Positions 38,587 through 49,500 of a stretch of 64,000 nucleotides of DNA are shown here, in pieces. Each line of letters opens with the position of its first letter. Positions within the stretch are counted from its first letter, which is position 1. A program made the translations under genes and the position numbers. The stretch comes from Carex sylvatica. Lineage: Eukaryota; Streptophyta; Magnoliopsida; Poales; Cyperaceae. Under the pieces are notes generated by a model. That model was not told where the DNA came from and did no database searches. It saw only the letters and a list, made by a program, of their open reading frames with translations. Where the stretch lies: positions 1-64,000 of the forward strand of contig CAXKVR010000315.1 of the NCBI GenBank assembly GCA_964058845.1, in the 5' to 3' direction.

Positions 38587-39279
38587 GAGTAGAACTAGGG
38601 TGTTCTTAAGCTCACCAAAGTGTTTGGTAAGCTTAACTCCAAAACCCATCAAATCGATTTCAAATGACGAATCCGAATCATTGAAACCCGTCTATCTTAC
38701 GTGTGATGCGTCTACATGTGAAATTTTTAAACATTCGAATTAGTTTAGTATAAAGTCAATCGGTCAAAATTAGAAAGTTAATAAGTTAATTTTTTTTTTA
38801 ACTCTGATAGTGGCTATCAGATTACATATATACCGAATTACAACAACTACAGAAACTTCCGAACAAAAAGGAAAATTAGCGAAACAACAACTAAAAAACT
38901 ACTAGAATTCAAACTAATATTTAACAGTAACGAAGCCATAACATTGCTTCTTTTCTCGCATGATCAGAAGCAACACCTGGGTCCATACCCCTTCCTTCAA
39001 ATATATTGCAGTTCCTGTTTTTCCAAATGAACCAACAACCCGCAAAGAAAATCACCCGCAAATAAATTAATTTTAGTACATTCATTTCTGAATGTTTTTT
39101 GACCGCTTGACTTAATGCTAAATTAATTCAAATGTTTAAAATTTTTACATGTAGATTCATCACTCGTAAGGTAAGTGGGTTTCAACGGTTCGGACTCGTC
39201 ATTTGAAATAGATTTGATGGGTTTTGGAGTTAAGCTTACCAAACACTTTGGTGAGCTTAAGAACACCCTAGTTCTACTC
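38587..39279. mobile_element. Foldback MITE with perfect 9-bp duplication, split by a LINE fragment
   Basis: The ends are GAGTAGAACTAGGGTGTTC and its inverse. TAAAAAAAT flanks both sides (38578-38586 and 39280-39288). The outer arms (about 120 bases) are near-perfect inverses; a LINE fragment occupies 38791-39060. Confidence 0.75.
38791..39060 (-). mobile_element. 5'-truncated LINE (L1-type) 3' end
   Basis: On the minus strand 39052-38925 encodes CWFIWKNRNCNIFEG and then DPGVASDHARKEAM, typical of the region near the C-terminus of plant LINE ORF2 (zinc-binding/RNase H part). It is followed by a stop, an A/T-rich tail and a run of nine A residues at 38799-38791. It is heavily 5'-truncated, as usual for LINE insertions. 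Exact target repeats were not established. Confidence 0.6.
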
Positions 39280-39717
39280 TAAAAAAATAACAAGGTTATA
39301 ATAGTCATCGAACGAGGTTTTGATTATGCATAGCGCGAATTGGTCTGTACTACATATCAATATTTTTGTTTCAAAATTTTAACAGTCAATCCGAACCGTT
39401 CAACATGATTTCTATATAAATAAGTACTTGTAAACTAAATTTTACACTTTTTTAGAATTTTTTTACTATCTTTTCAGATGGATAGAAAATCACTGTATTT
39501 TAATAATTCAGAATTTTCAGATCAAGTGATTTTCTACTTATTTAAAAAATAATAAAAATTTAATAAATAAAATTTAGTTTAAAAGTACATATTTAATATA
39601 TTTAATAGAGATCATGTTGGATCTTAACTTATATATGAAAAGAATATCAAAATTCAAAATTAAGATTAGAGATTTTTTGAATTTCAACAAACTTTTTTCT
39701 CATGTGTCCACTTAGTT

Positions 39718-39990
39718 CTATGAAACAAATCGAATTCTATAAATTAAATTGGGGTTGACAAATAAATAATATTATTATAAAATAATTTAATATCAAATTT
39801 CTATTAATTTTGAATATAAAAAATGGGGCATTACTAAGCAGTTGGATTTTGGTCCCATTATTACGAAGGTTCGAATCCTTTCATTTTCACTTTTTTTTTT
39901 ATGAAACGAATCGAATTTCATATAAATTAAATTAGGGTTGACAAACAAACAATATTAAGATAAAATAATTAAATATCAAATTTCTATTTG
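39718..39990. repeat. Two imperfect ~90-bp direct repeats around a tRNA-Gln-like fragment
   Basis: 39718-39806 and 39900-39990 share TATGAAACRAATCGAATT, then TAAATTAAATTRGGGTTGAC, then ATATCAAATTTCTATT. The tRNA-like sequence lies between the copies. Confidence 0.7.
39824..39889 (+). pseudogene. Degenerate plastid-type tRNA-Gln(UUG) fragment
   Basis: GGATTTTGGTCCCATTATT, GAAGGTTCGAATCCTTTC and an initial TGGGGC align to the anticodon arm (anticodon TTG), T arm and 5' acceptor strand of chloroplast trnQ-UUG as I know it. The D-arm is shortened by several bases and the 3' acceptor strand no longer pairs, so it should be non-functional. Probably a nuclear copy of organelle DNA, though a nuclear origin is possible. 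Confidence 0.5.
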
Positions 39991-40282
39991 ACCATTAGAA
40001 AGTTCAAACTTATTTTAAGTGCATAGCGTGAGCCACAATACATAGTACCGTAACCTCGAATTTTTTTGATAAACTATAATTAAGAAAATCATTTTTACTA
40101 TTCCAACATGATTGTTTTTTTTTTTTTTTCAAAAATCACAAAGACTCCGGTCTTACTTTTTTTCTTTTCTTCGAACCGGAGGAGCCACCCGGTCCCAAAT
40201 ATATATATATATATTTTTCACTTTTTTCCGTGCGGCGATCTGTGTAGCATCTCTATTTTTTAAGTATATATAATATATGTAT

Positions 40283-40698
40283 GAGTAAGTCTACCATACA
40301 TTGCAATGCATAGACACCTCTGTGCATTGGACTATAAATCACCATATTCAAAGTTCAAATGACCGATCCAAACCGTTCATCTTGTTCTCCATATTAATAT
40401 GTGCTTGGAGACCAAATTTTACATTTTTTGGAATTTCTTTACTATTTATTAAGCCACATTGAAAATCGCTGATCCAACGGTTACATTAAAATCAAAAGGC
40501 ACCATTGGATCAGCGATTTTCAATGTGGCTTAATAAATAGTAAAAAAATTCCAAAAAATATAAAATTTGGTCTCCAAGTACATATTAATATGGAGAACAA
40601 GATGAACGGTTTGGATCGGTCATTTGAACTTTGAATCCGTGATTTATAGTCCAATGCATAGAGATGCCTATGCATTGCAATATATGGTAGACTTACTC
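40283..40698. mobile_element. Near-perfect palindromic MITE (GAGTAAGTCTACCATA ends)
   Basis: The arms are almost exactly complementary across 416 bases. Subterminal CTCCATATTAATATGTGCTT and core AAAATCGCTGATCCAACGG are present with their inverses. It is closest to the copy at 46138-46552. The flanks are microsatellite DNA and a duplication could not be verified. Confidence 0.8.
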
Positions 40699-40743
40699 TG
40701 TATATTATATATAATGTATATATAATATATGTATATGTATATA

Positions 40744-40794
<51 letters not shown>

Positions 40795-40819
40795 GTATAT
40801 GTATATGTGTATGTATATA

Positions 40820-40852
<33 letters not shown>

Positions 40853-40950
40853 GTATATGTATGTATAATATAATATAATATAATATAATATATGTATACA
40901 TATGTATATATAATATAGTATAATGTATATATAATATAGTATAATATATG
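40699..40950. repeat. (TATG/TA)n microsatellite
   Basis: About 250 bases alternate TATATG and TATA units; a shorter tract follows at 41025-41120. The minus-strand Tyr/Ile/His/Thr open frames here are translations of the repeat and not genes. Confidence 0.9.
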
Positions 40951-41121
40951 TATAATATAATCCTGAATTTTTTTGATAAATCATAATTAAGAAAATAATT
41001 TAGACTAATTTATACTTATATACATCTATTATATTATATTATATTATATTATATTATAATATACATATACATACATATACATATATTATACATATATTAT
41101 ATATACATTATATATACATAC

Positions 41122-41546
41122 GAGGTTGGCTACTATGCTTATATAAGCATATCTCCACATATGCTTATAACTCATTTTTGTGTTTTCAATGTGCAAATGG
41201 TCGATCGGAACCGTTCATATTGTTCTTCATATTAATATGTGCTTGGAGACTAAATTTTATATTTTTCTGAATTTGTTTACTATTTATTAAGCCACTTTGA
41301 AAATCGCTGATCCAACGGTGGCTTCTGATTTTACTGTTTTGTTAAGCCATCGTTGGATCAGCGATTTTCAAAGTGGCTTAATAAATAGTAAAAAAATTCA
41401 GAAAAATATAAAATTTAGTCTCCAAGCACATATTAATATGGAGAACAATATGAACGGTTCCGATCAACCATTTAGACATTGAAAATACAAAAATGAGTTA
41501 TAAGCATATGTGGGGATATGCTTATATAAGCATAGTAGCCAACCTC
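41122..41546. mobile_element. Near-perfect palindromic MITE (GAGGTTGGCTACTATGC ends, 10-bp duplication)
   Basis: ATATACATAC is duplicated at 41112-41121 and 41547-41556. The ends GAGGTTGGCTACTATGC and its inverse bound arms that are nearly exact complements. The subterminal and core words are those of the 40283 and 46138 copies, but the terminal about 60 bases differ. Confidence 0.8.
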
Positions 41547-42141
41547 ATATACATACATTATATATACATAAAAAATAGAGATGCTACGCAGATCGCCGCA
41601 CGAAAAAAAGTGAAAAAAAAGAAAAAAAATAATAATTGGGACCGGGTGGCTCCTCCGGTTCAGAGGAAAGAAAAAAATGAGACCGGAGGAGCTCTCCAGT
41701 CTTTGTAATTTAAAAAAAAAAAAAAAATTATGCTGAATTAATAAAAATAATTTTATTAATTATGGTTTATCAAAAAAATTCCGTAACCTCACTCATGGTA
41801 ATTTCTCTGTTAAAGTCATATTTTCATAATGTCAATCATCACACTTGCCTAACTTCATAGTAAAATAGCGATGGTTAATTCTGAATTTCACAATTTCGCC
41901 CGTGGAGTTCGTATCCTCTCAGGTATTGCAGAGGATTATCCTCACTTTACGGTTTGAGATTAAATGTCAACTGATTTGAGATTCGGGTCACTATAGAGGA
42001 CAGTATTATTGGGCTTTGAGATTCGTGCCAAGTTTAAAAGAACGGTCCAGATCTACTAATTGTAAAAGATTTCCTTATCAGGTATTGGAGAGGATCTGTA
42101 ATCGGCTGAGCAGGCCCTCATTATGGAATTGATACCGGCAC

Positions 42142-42633
42142 CAGTAGGGCTGCACAAAAAGCTCGCGGCTCGTGGCTCGTCTCTAGCTCGCTCGCTAACA
42201 GCTCGCTCGGTAGTGGATCGAGCTATTAACGAACCAGCTCAGCTCAGGCTCGAGCCAAAATAAACGAGCTGAGCTAAGAGTCAGCTCGGCTCGTTAAGTT
42301 ACTGTAGATTTAGGGTTTAGTCCCGTATAATTTTAAGTCCAGTCTTATTTTCAAAGACATAATTATGCAAAATTGATGTATTTTTGGTTTGAGAAGAAAT
42401 GATATGGGTTTCAGTTGCTTGAAGATGTGCATGCTAGACGAATAAAACTCAGTCTGACTTGTATTTCTTAAATTTTTTGAATGAATTTTCTTATTTTTAT
42501 ATTTTTGAATTTGTATAATAGCAGTTCAATAAAACTCAGCGAGCCAGAGATTTTTAACTCGGGTGATCTAAATCCAGCTCGCTCGATCCAGACTCGAGCC
42601 AAAATAAATGAGCCGAGCCAGCTGGTTTACATC
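42142..42633. mobile_element. Element with GCTCG-rich inverted subterminal repeats
   Basis: The left part (42160-42300) is dense in GCTCG/CGAGC words and the right part (42535-42625) carries the inverted set, with GAGCCAAAATAAA present in both. Inner ends GGCTGCACAAAAAGCTCG and, inverted, GATGTAAACCAGCTGGCTCG are similar. CACCAGTAG precedes it and CACTAGTAG follows it. The superfamily is unresolved (hAT or Mutator-like). Confidence 0.5.
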
Positions 42634-42642
42634 CACTAGTAG

Positions 42643-42888
42643 GAATGCGTATGTACCCAAAAAAAAGTAGGAATGCGTATCCTCTGCATTAACTCAAAAG
42701 GAAATTTTTTGAGTTAATGAATCTCAACCGTGCGATTTTAAACGGAGCCAATTTGATTTCTGCTTATTGTTTAGGGACTTTTTAATATTAGTGCTAATCT
42801 AATTAGTACGAATCTTAAAACAAATCGGATGGTTGAAATTTATTAACTCAACAGATTCCTTTTGAGTTAATGCAGAGGATACGAATTC
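42643..42888. mobile_element. Mutator-like MITE, copy 2
   Basis: It has the same termini as 5709-5926 (GAATGCGTATCCTCTGCATT; GGATACGAATTC). It is flanked by CACTAGTAG (42634-42642) and CACCAGTAG (42889-42897), one change. The left end carries a local duplication of GTAGGAATGCGTAT. Confidence 0.7.
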
Positions 42889-43060
42889 CACCAGTAGTAA
42901 GTTTGTCACATTAGTTGACGTTGACGACCTAGCCGACAAATTGAGCAGTTCTTTTAATAATTGCGAGGGGACATCCGTACCTTTGCACGTGGATTGTTTA
43001 TTTCAAATTTCTAAGTGCAAGTACTGATATAATTACTCGCATTCATTCCATTACTTAGCG

Positions 43061-43465
43061 TAGAGTGGAAAAAGTGATCTGTGTCCTACTGTATTAAGCA
43101 AATGATCACGGTACATAAATAGTCCTGATACACGAATTACGTCGTGATTCGCATGCTGTATTTAAACATAACTAGTTTTCCTAAAAAAAAAAACATAACT
43201 AGTTACTTTTTCACATTTAATTATTTTCTTATAATATAAATTAGTTTTTCAAGATTCACTATTTGATTAAGACATAGCGATTCTAATTATATGCGACTCG
43301 CATTATTACATGCCGTACTGTGGCTGGATCCTTCGTATGCCATGCTGTGACCAAAATATTAAGAGATGATCACGGCACGCGACACGCGAATCACGGCATA
43401 GAACAGTAACACGTGCCGTGTCGTTCCGTGACGGAGCTGGCTATCGTGCCATTTTTCTCACATTA
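43061..43465. mobile_element. Possible hAT-like element with CACGGCA subterminal words
   Basis: The ends are TAGAGTGGAAAAAGTG and, inverted, TAATGTGAGAAAAATGG. The flanks ACTTAGCG and GTTTAGCG differ at two bases. CACGGCA, CACGGTA and CGTGATT words cluster near both ends. It is absent from the equivalent place upstream of PLAC8 gene 2. Confidence 0.4.
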
Positions 43466-43975
43466 GTTTAGCGCCTTAGATCATATTTAGTTGTAGAGTA
43501 AATCATCTACTCTATCTTTAAAGAGTTAAATAAGAAGTAAATTAAATACAGATATTTAATATTCAAATATTTGTATGAATATAGATACAAATATGATTTT
43601 AAATTTTAATTACATGAATTTGAATATTAAATATATATCATACCGTTTAATATATTATAAAAAAAATATATATTTCATTATTATAGAAAATGGATACGGA
43701 TATGGTTTTACCACAATCCGATCCGTCTGCACCCCTTTAACAGTTTAACGTATGGGCCATAAATTTATTGATTTTACAATAGAATAATCATATTCATAGC
43801 TTTGCAGTACACAAACATCGATCGATGCTTGACTTGACTGGAGGTTCAAAAAAGAAAAATAAACTACTCAAAACTTTCCCCAGAAATCGAAAGTTAATGA
43901 TATTAATTGTAGCACAAATTCAGAGAACGACTCAGGCAGCTCCTTTGTTTCTCAACATTTTCAAAAAGAGCTTTG

Positions 43976-45722
43976 ATGTATTCAGCACCAGCACCAGCAC
44001 CACCGTCTCAAGGGTACCAGTTTAAAGGCGTACCTGCATCGGTGCCACCAGAAAACTCATACACTATGTACCAACCGTCGTCTCAAGCCCGTCTATCCCA
44101 GTGGTCGACTGGCCTTTGCCATTGCATGGATGATCCTGGCAACTGTAAGAAAATAACTTATTCTTCCAGTGTATATATATCAGTGTTGTAATAACTTCCG
44201 TTTAGGCCGATTAATCAGTCGATTAGTCGATGGCGGTGACCAAATCGTCACGGATTTTCCCAATTAATTGACCGATTATTTCCGATTAATCGCTTGGCGG
44301 TACCATGTTCGTCCGACAACCGCATACATTTACAACACTGATATATATATATATTTGATAGAATAAAATGAAATTAGATATTTTTTTCTTATGTCTCTTC
44401 CTTTTTTTCTGAAGTTGTTATCACATGTATATGCCCATGCATCACATTCGGACAGATTGCTGAAATTGTCGACAAAGGTTCATGCCGTAAGTAAATCTGA
44501 TACTTCTCTTTTTTGTTTTTTCAGCTAGTTCAAAAACAGAGTTTAACTTGTTGAAAAAGAAAAACACAGTAACCTAAAAGATCTTTGTAACTAAATTCAA
44601 ATAACATTTAAAGCCTTTGGATACTTGTACATTTAATTAAGTCGAAGGAAGGAATGGTAGCTTGCTACATGCATTTAAATACTTGCACAATCATGTCATG
44701 TAATATACTGAAGTTTGGATTTAATTATAAGCTGCCTTGAACTACTAATTCAGCTTGTGTGGTAAGCGGGGCGATATACGGGATTTTTTGTTCGATGGGT
44801 CTCGGTTGCCTCTATTCATGCTTCTACCGATCAAAGATGCGAAGCCAGTATGATTTGAATGAGGGGCCGCTCCCTGACTGCTTGGTTCATTTTTGCTGCG
44901 AGCATTGCGCTCTTTGCCAAGAATACCGCGAGCTTAAGAACAAAAATTTCGACATGGGCATCGGTTAGTTATTTCTCTTAATTTCTTGGTTTTGCAATAT
45001 CCATGTCAATTTGGAAATAGAAAAAACTATGGTACTGACAAAACCAGAATGGGATATGAAATCATATGTTATGTGAAACCTACAAGAAATTTGGTTCTAC
45101 TTATACTTGAACAATTTGATTATAGACCATTGACCCTTCATTTCTTTACTTCTGATGTGTATAGAGTGATATTTAGGAGAAATAAATTTGTTGTCTTAAA
45201 AAAAATCAATTAAAAGACTGATAGTTTTTTATAAACATGCTAAATATTTTGTTTTTTAATAAAAAATAAAATGAGTACTTTATAAATTTAATAAAAAAAT
45301 ACAATAAGATGAATATATTTGTGAGTTTTAAAAATTTTAGCAGGTAAATATGATATTATGAATTTTAGAGGGTAAAATATATAATTTCGGAGTTTTTGAG
45401 GGTTATACATGAAACATCCCCCTTGATTTTAAATCTGCAGAACCTGCGATTCCAATCTCATCCGTTGATATTGATTAAGATGTGCGCATAAAAAAACTTT
45501 TCGATTGAGATTCACACTTAGAAAGATGTGGACGGATGAGATTGGAATCGCAGTTCCTGTTATTCCTCAAGAATAACAACAGTTTATTGAAGTTGATTTT
45601 TTGATAAAAATTTGGATGAATTGTGTGAAGGATGGCATGCTAACATAGAAAGGCAGGGACGCGGTGTCATGAGTAATCCGGTTATGGGAGCTCCGGCGAT
45701 GCCGGGTGGCATGATAAGATGA
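43976..45722 (+). CDS. PLAC8-domain protein, PLANT CADMIUM RESISTANCE/cell-number-regulator type (gene 1)
   Basis: Four exons: 43976-44144, 44415-44486, 44754-44963, 45631-45722 (543 nt, 180 residues). Splice sites are ACT|GTAAGA, CTGAAG|TTG, GCC|GTAAGT, TTCAG|CTTG, ATCG|GTTAGT and GAAG|GATGG. The N-terminus is Pro/Ser-rich; then comes [16 protein letters not shown], the Cys-rich stretch [19 protein letters not shown], and the hydrophobic segment [20 protein letters not shown], followed by [13 protein letters not shown] and a short Met/Gly-rich tail. PLAC8/PCR proteins are plasma-membrane proteins of about 150-190 residues linked to heavy-metal export or organ size. The usual CCxxxxCPC motif has Phe for the second Cys ([10 protein letters not shown]). 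The start is the first ATG giving the family-like N-terminus MYSAPAPA. It is the intact partner of the copy at 49824-51655. Confidence 0.88.
45438..45562. mobile_element. Small inverted-repeat element in intron 3 of PLAC8 gene 1
   Basis: TGCGATTCCAATCTCATCCG at the left is matched by its inverse at the right. It is absent from intron 3 of gene 2, so it inserted after the duplication or was lost from copy 2. Confidence 0.6.
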
Positions 45723-46137
45723 TTAGGTTGGTTTCATTGCATGAAATTTAAATTTCAAATTACTGTTTACTGTGATTCCATGCAATAATTATTTGATAAC
45801 TTATACTGTTTGACTGTATAAATTGCCGAATCTATGATCCATGTACGTATTTTTCTTATAATTATTTGTATTAGTTCTGTTCAAAAGATTGGGGAACGGC
45901 CATAGGGGGTTGAAAACAGAGCGGAGCGGATAGTGGTAAAATCATATTCATATATATTTGAATACAAATATGGAGCAAATATCAGATGGATACGGATACA
46001 AGTCCATATTAAATTAGATATTTATGAAAATAATATAAAAAAATATTAATAAATATTAAAGTTTATAATATTTATTTAATTATAAAAGTGAATGATATAA
46101 TTTTTTCATAATATATACTAAAATATATGGCATATAT
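45723..46137. other. Downstream of PLAC8 gene 1; hAT-like half-element
   Basis: 45730-45850 resembles the 3' flank of gene 2 (ATTTGATAACTTRTACTGTTT), the end of the duplicated block. 45900-46030 begins like the hAT family at 33319 (GCGGATAGTGGTAAAATC) but lacks a clear right end. Confidence 0.5.
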
Positions 46138-46552
46138 GAGATGGGCTATGATACATTGCAATGCATAGGTATTTTTATGCATTGGACCATAAATTATCGG
46201 ATTCAAAGTCCAAATGATCGATCCAAATCGTTCATCTTGTTCTCCATATTAATATGTGCTTGGAGACCAAATTTTTTATTTTTTGAATTTTTTTTACTAT
46301 TTATTAAGCCACTTTGAAAATCGCTGATTCAATGGTGCCTTTTGATTTTATTGTTACCGTTAGATCAGCGATTTTTAAAGTGGCTTAATAAATAGTATAA
46401 AAATTTCAAAAAATATAAAATTTGGTCTCCAAGCGCATATTAATATGAAAAATAAGATGAACGATTTGAATCGGTCATTTGAACTTTAAATCGGTGATTT
46501 ATAGTCCAATGCACAAAATTACTTATGCATTGCAATGTACATATCCCATCTC
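46138..46552. mobile_element. Palindromic MITE between the two PLAC8 copies
   Basis: The ends are GAGATGGGCTATGATACATT and the inverse; subterminal CTCCATATTAATATGTGCTT and core AAGCCACTTTGAAAATCGCT are present with their inverses. Flanks GCATATAT / GCATAATAT suggest a 9-bp duplication with one base lost. It separates the two duplicated units. Confidence 0.75.
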
Positions 46553-49500
46553 GCATAATATCTACTATTTGTGCCAATAATTTTTTTTAATAATTTATTG
46601 GTGTCAACTTTGTTATGACTTTTAATATTTCTATTATACATAATTCAAAATTTCTATTCCATGGTTTCATATTTCTTGTATTTCTCGATAATAATTTTGA
46701 TATATTACATTTAATTGAAAATTTTCTGGCAACATGTTGTATTAAAAATATAATAAAAAATCGATAAGATCATGATAGTTATTTCTTTATTACATTCATA
46801 TAATTTAATGACTTTGTATTTTTACCAATTATCATGCATGTCTGGCATCATAGTCACAGTGAAATGGTGAAATAAGTGATTAATTTTCGAACGAAAGCAG
46901 ACCCTAGCAGAAAAAGGATTCACATCCTCTCAGATATCGTAGAGGATTACTTTCGTTTTACGGTTTGAGATTAAATTTCAGTCGGATTAGAATTCGGGCT
47001 AGCCTAGGGGGGAGTATTATTGGGGTTTGAGATTCGTGCCAAAATAAAAAAGAACAGTACAAATCTACTAATTGAGTAATTGTAAAAGATTCCCTTATCA
47101 GGTAATGGAGAGGATGTGAATTTGCAGAAAAATAGCTCTTTCAAAAGCTATTTGAAGGCGATTCCAAAAAAAACTAGCGTGGCCCCTTCTATCTCTTCTA
47201 GGTCTCAGTTTCGATGCAGTATTCTTTTCTTTTTCTCGGCTCTTATCTCCTCGAGCGAATAGAAGAATGAAAGAGAGAGAGAGATCAGAGTCAAGCGGAG
47301 TCAAGAGCACAATATTATCGGAGCTCGGAGCATATTGTCTCCTATCTCGATCAGAACGTGACAGTGAGCATATTCAATCATTGGAGCACCGCAATGGTCG
47401 AAAAAAGCGGGATCTAGTCGGAAAAAAAGATGGAAGTTAAAGTAATATGATCATTGAAAATATATATAAGTAAATTTAGAAGATTAAAATAATTTAATGG
47501 AATTATGAAAATAAAAAAGTTGATCTATAAATGAAGTTCATCTAACTCGTTGTAAATAATTTTTCTTTCAATCAAATTATCGGTAAATATTAAAGATACT
47601 GCCCTTTAAAAAGTGATTAATTTTCAATTTCACTATTTCACTCGTGACCAAAAGGTCCAATGAGAATTCCCACAAAAAAAAAAAAATGTCCAATGAAAAT
47701 TGATATCGGTATCAGTTGTTACATGCTTATCTCTTATTAGTTGTCACTCATGCCAAACAGTCCAATGAGAAATGACACAAAAAAAAAAATGTCCAATGAG
47801 AATTGATATCGGTATCAATTCTTACCTACTATCTCTTATTAGTTGTTACTCGTGGTCAAACAGTCCAATGAAAATTGTCACAAAGAAAAAGATATATATT
47901 CAATGGTCCTGTTCGGTAAAACATGGAATAGGAGAATAAAAGAGAATTAAGAAATTAAAGTAAAACAATGGCCTTGTTCGATAAAAGAAGGATTCAGGTC
48001 AGCAAAATGAGAATAAAAAAGTCACAGACTATTTTCTATTTCGGCTCAAAATCTAATTCCAGCCTTCCATTAAAATTAAAAAGTGAGAAAAAGTCTCTAT
48101 TCTCTGTTCTCTAATCCTATCAATTCTGAGTCTGTTCGGTGAAAATAGAGATTCAATTCATTCTATTCTGCTATTGCCGAACAGGCCCAATGAGAATTGA
48201 TGTCGGTACTAGTTGTTACCTACTTACCTCTTATTAGTTGACGAGCTAAGTTTAATCCAAAAAAAAAAAAGTTGACGAGCTAAGCAGCAGTTCTTTTGAG
48301 AATTGCGAGGGGACATCCGTACCTTTGCACGTGCATTGATTCTTTCAAATTTCTCTGTGCAAAGTACTGATTTTTACTTGCATTTCTTTGCCTTGCTTGC
48401 TTTCAATAAATCGAGACTTGTTTTAAAAAAAGAATGATATATACAAACTTCTTTCAACTGTTTATTTAACGTAGTACAACCTTTGTTATCTGAAAAGGTA
48501 GATGTTGGTTATTGAATGACATCTGCACGAAGTTAAATGGTATATATTAGAAATTATAAAGTTAAGAAATAAAATATTATTAGATTTTATGATTTAAAAG
48601 ATTTAGATTCAAATCATTTATTATGAAAAAAATCCTTAATGTTATGATGTATTTATATAATTTTTGTTGTTCAATTGGATATTGTTATTGAGTATTTGTA
48701 TTCGTCATTATAAATTGAATTGTTAGTTTCTCGTGCGGAGATATCATTCTGAATATGAATTTTCTTTGAACATAATAATTTAATTTAAAATCAGCATTGA
48801 AAAATATTTTATTATTTCTCATCTGTTTTCCGTGTGAGTTTACATATTTGTTAGACGAAGATAGAGAAACGCTTCAGAAGTAATAATATTTTTTTTAATA
48901 GCTGGCATTTTAATGCCAACAAATGGATTGATAAAAAAGGATAAGGTTTATGTGCACAGTCCTAATAATCACATCTAGGTATCTATATATATACACACAA
49001 AATAATAATCACATAAAAAGTAAAATTTAAATAATAAATAACTCGTTATCCTCATATCGAAGTAATAATTGACAGTACGACCACTTAAAAGTATGGAATT
49101 TGGAATTACTTTATTTGACATAGTGTAGATAGTATCTCTTTAGCATCAACTATTATAAATAGTCAGATAATTCTTGTAAAAAAATTGGAACATGACAATA
49201 CAATAAATATTATTGGCAATGTATACAAAAAATTTGTGCCTTACGTTATGTATATTGAATGAAAAATAGACGCATTAGTTTGTCACATCTCCGGTTCGAA
49301 AGTGTGACATTATCTGTCTCTTGATCTTCTCTTTTAAAATTAATAAAACAAACTAAAAAATTTCACTTCTCCGTACCTATGAACGATAAGAACAAAGGAT
49401 CAGAAAAAAAAAATAACATAGAAGAAGCGCCCATACATAAAAAATATGATAAATTTGTATATTTAATCAAATTAAATCACGTGATAAACAATATTTTGTA

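Larger units (their letters stand above)
40058..41781. mobile_element. 1.7-kb foldback element (GAATTTTTTTGATAAAC ends, 9-bp duplication)
   Basis: The left terminus GAATTTTTTTGATAAAC and the inverse right terminus match. CGTAACCTC is duplicated exactly at 40049-40057 and 41782-41790. The arms pair over most of 40058-40270 and 41565-41781, including CCGGAGGAGC and the GCGGCGATCTG / CAGATCGCCGC words. The middle is filled by two palindromic MITEs (40283-40698, 41122-41546) and a TATG microsatellite. A second copy of the terminal sequence lies at 40964-41000. Confidence 0.75.
39311..41794. mobile_element. Palindromic MITE torn apart by nested insertions
   Basis: The left arm begins near 39311 (GAGGTTTTGATTATGCATAG) and contains GTTCAACATGATTTCTAT and a GATCAAGTGATTTTCTAC core. 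The right terminus (CATAGTACCGTAACCTC then ACTC) is split: its first part ends at 40057 and its last bases are at 41782-41794. Between lie an older insertion with the tRNA-Gln-like sequence (about 39665-39995) and the 1.7-kb element at 40058-41781. Confidence 0.6.
41795..43975. other. Upstream region of PLAC8 gene 1 (duplicated block) with insertions
   Basis: Segments at 41810-42110 and 42940-43030 are repeated upstream of PLAC8 gene 2 (about 46800-47120 and 48280-48375), including GCGAGGGGACATCCGTACCT. Elements present in only one copy (42142-42897, 43061-43465) are later insertions. 43560-43745 contains half of a hAT-like element ending GATCCGTCTGCACCCC. Confidence 0.6.

Noticed and set aside
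39824..39889. Functional tRNA-Gln gene
   Set aside because: The D-arm is shortened and the acceptor stem no longer pairs.
40520..40984. 154-residue minus-strand open frame rich in Tyr, Ile, His and Thr
   Set aside because: It is a translation of a MITE arm and the TATG microsatellite.
43825..44025. 66-residue frame overlapping PLAC8 gene 1 exon 1
   Set aside because: Different frame, no similarity; the PLAC8 frame begins at 43976 and splices correctly.
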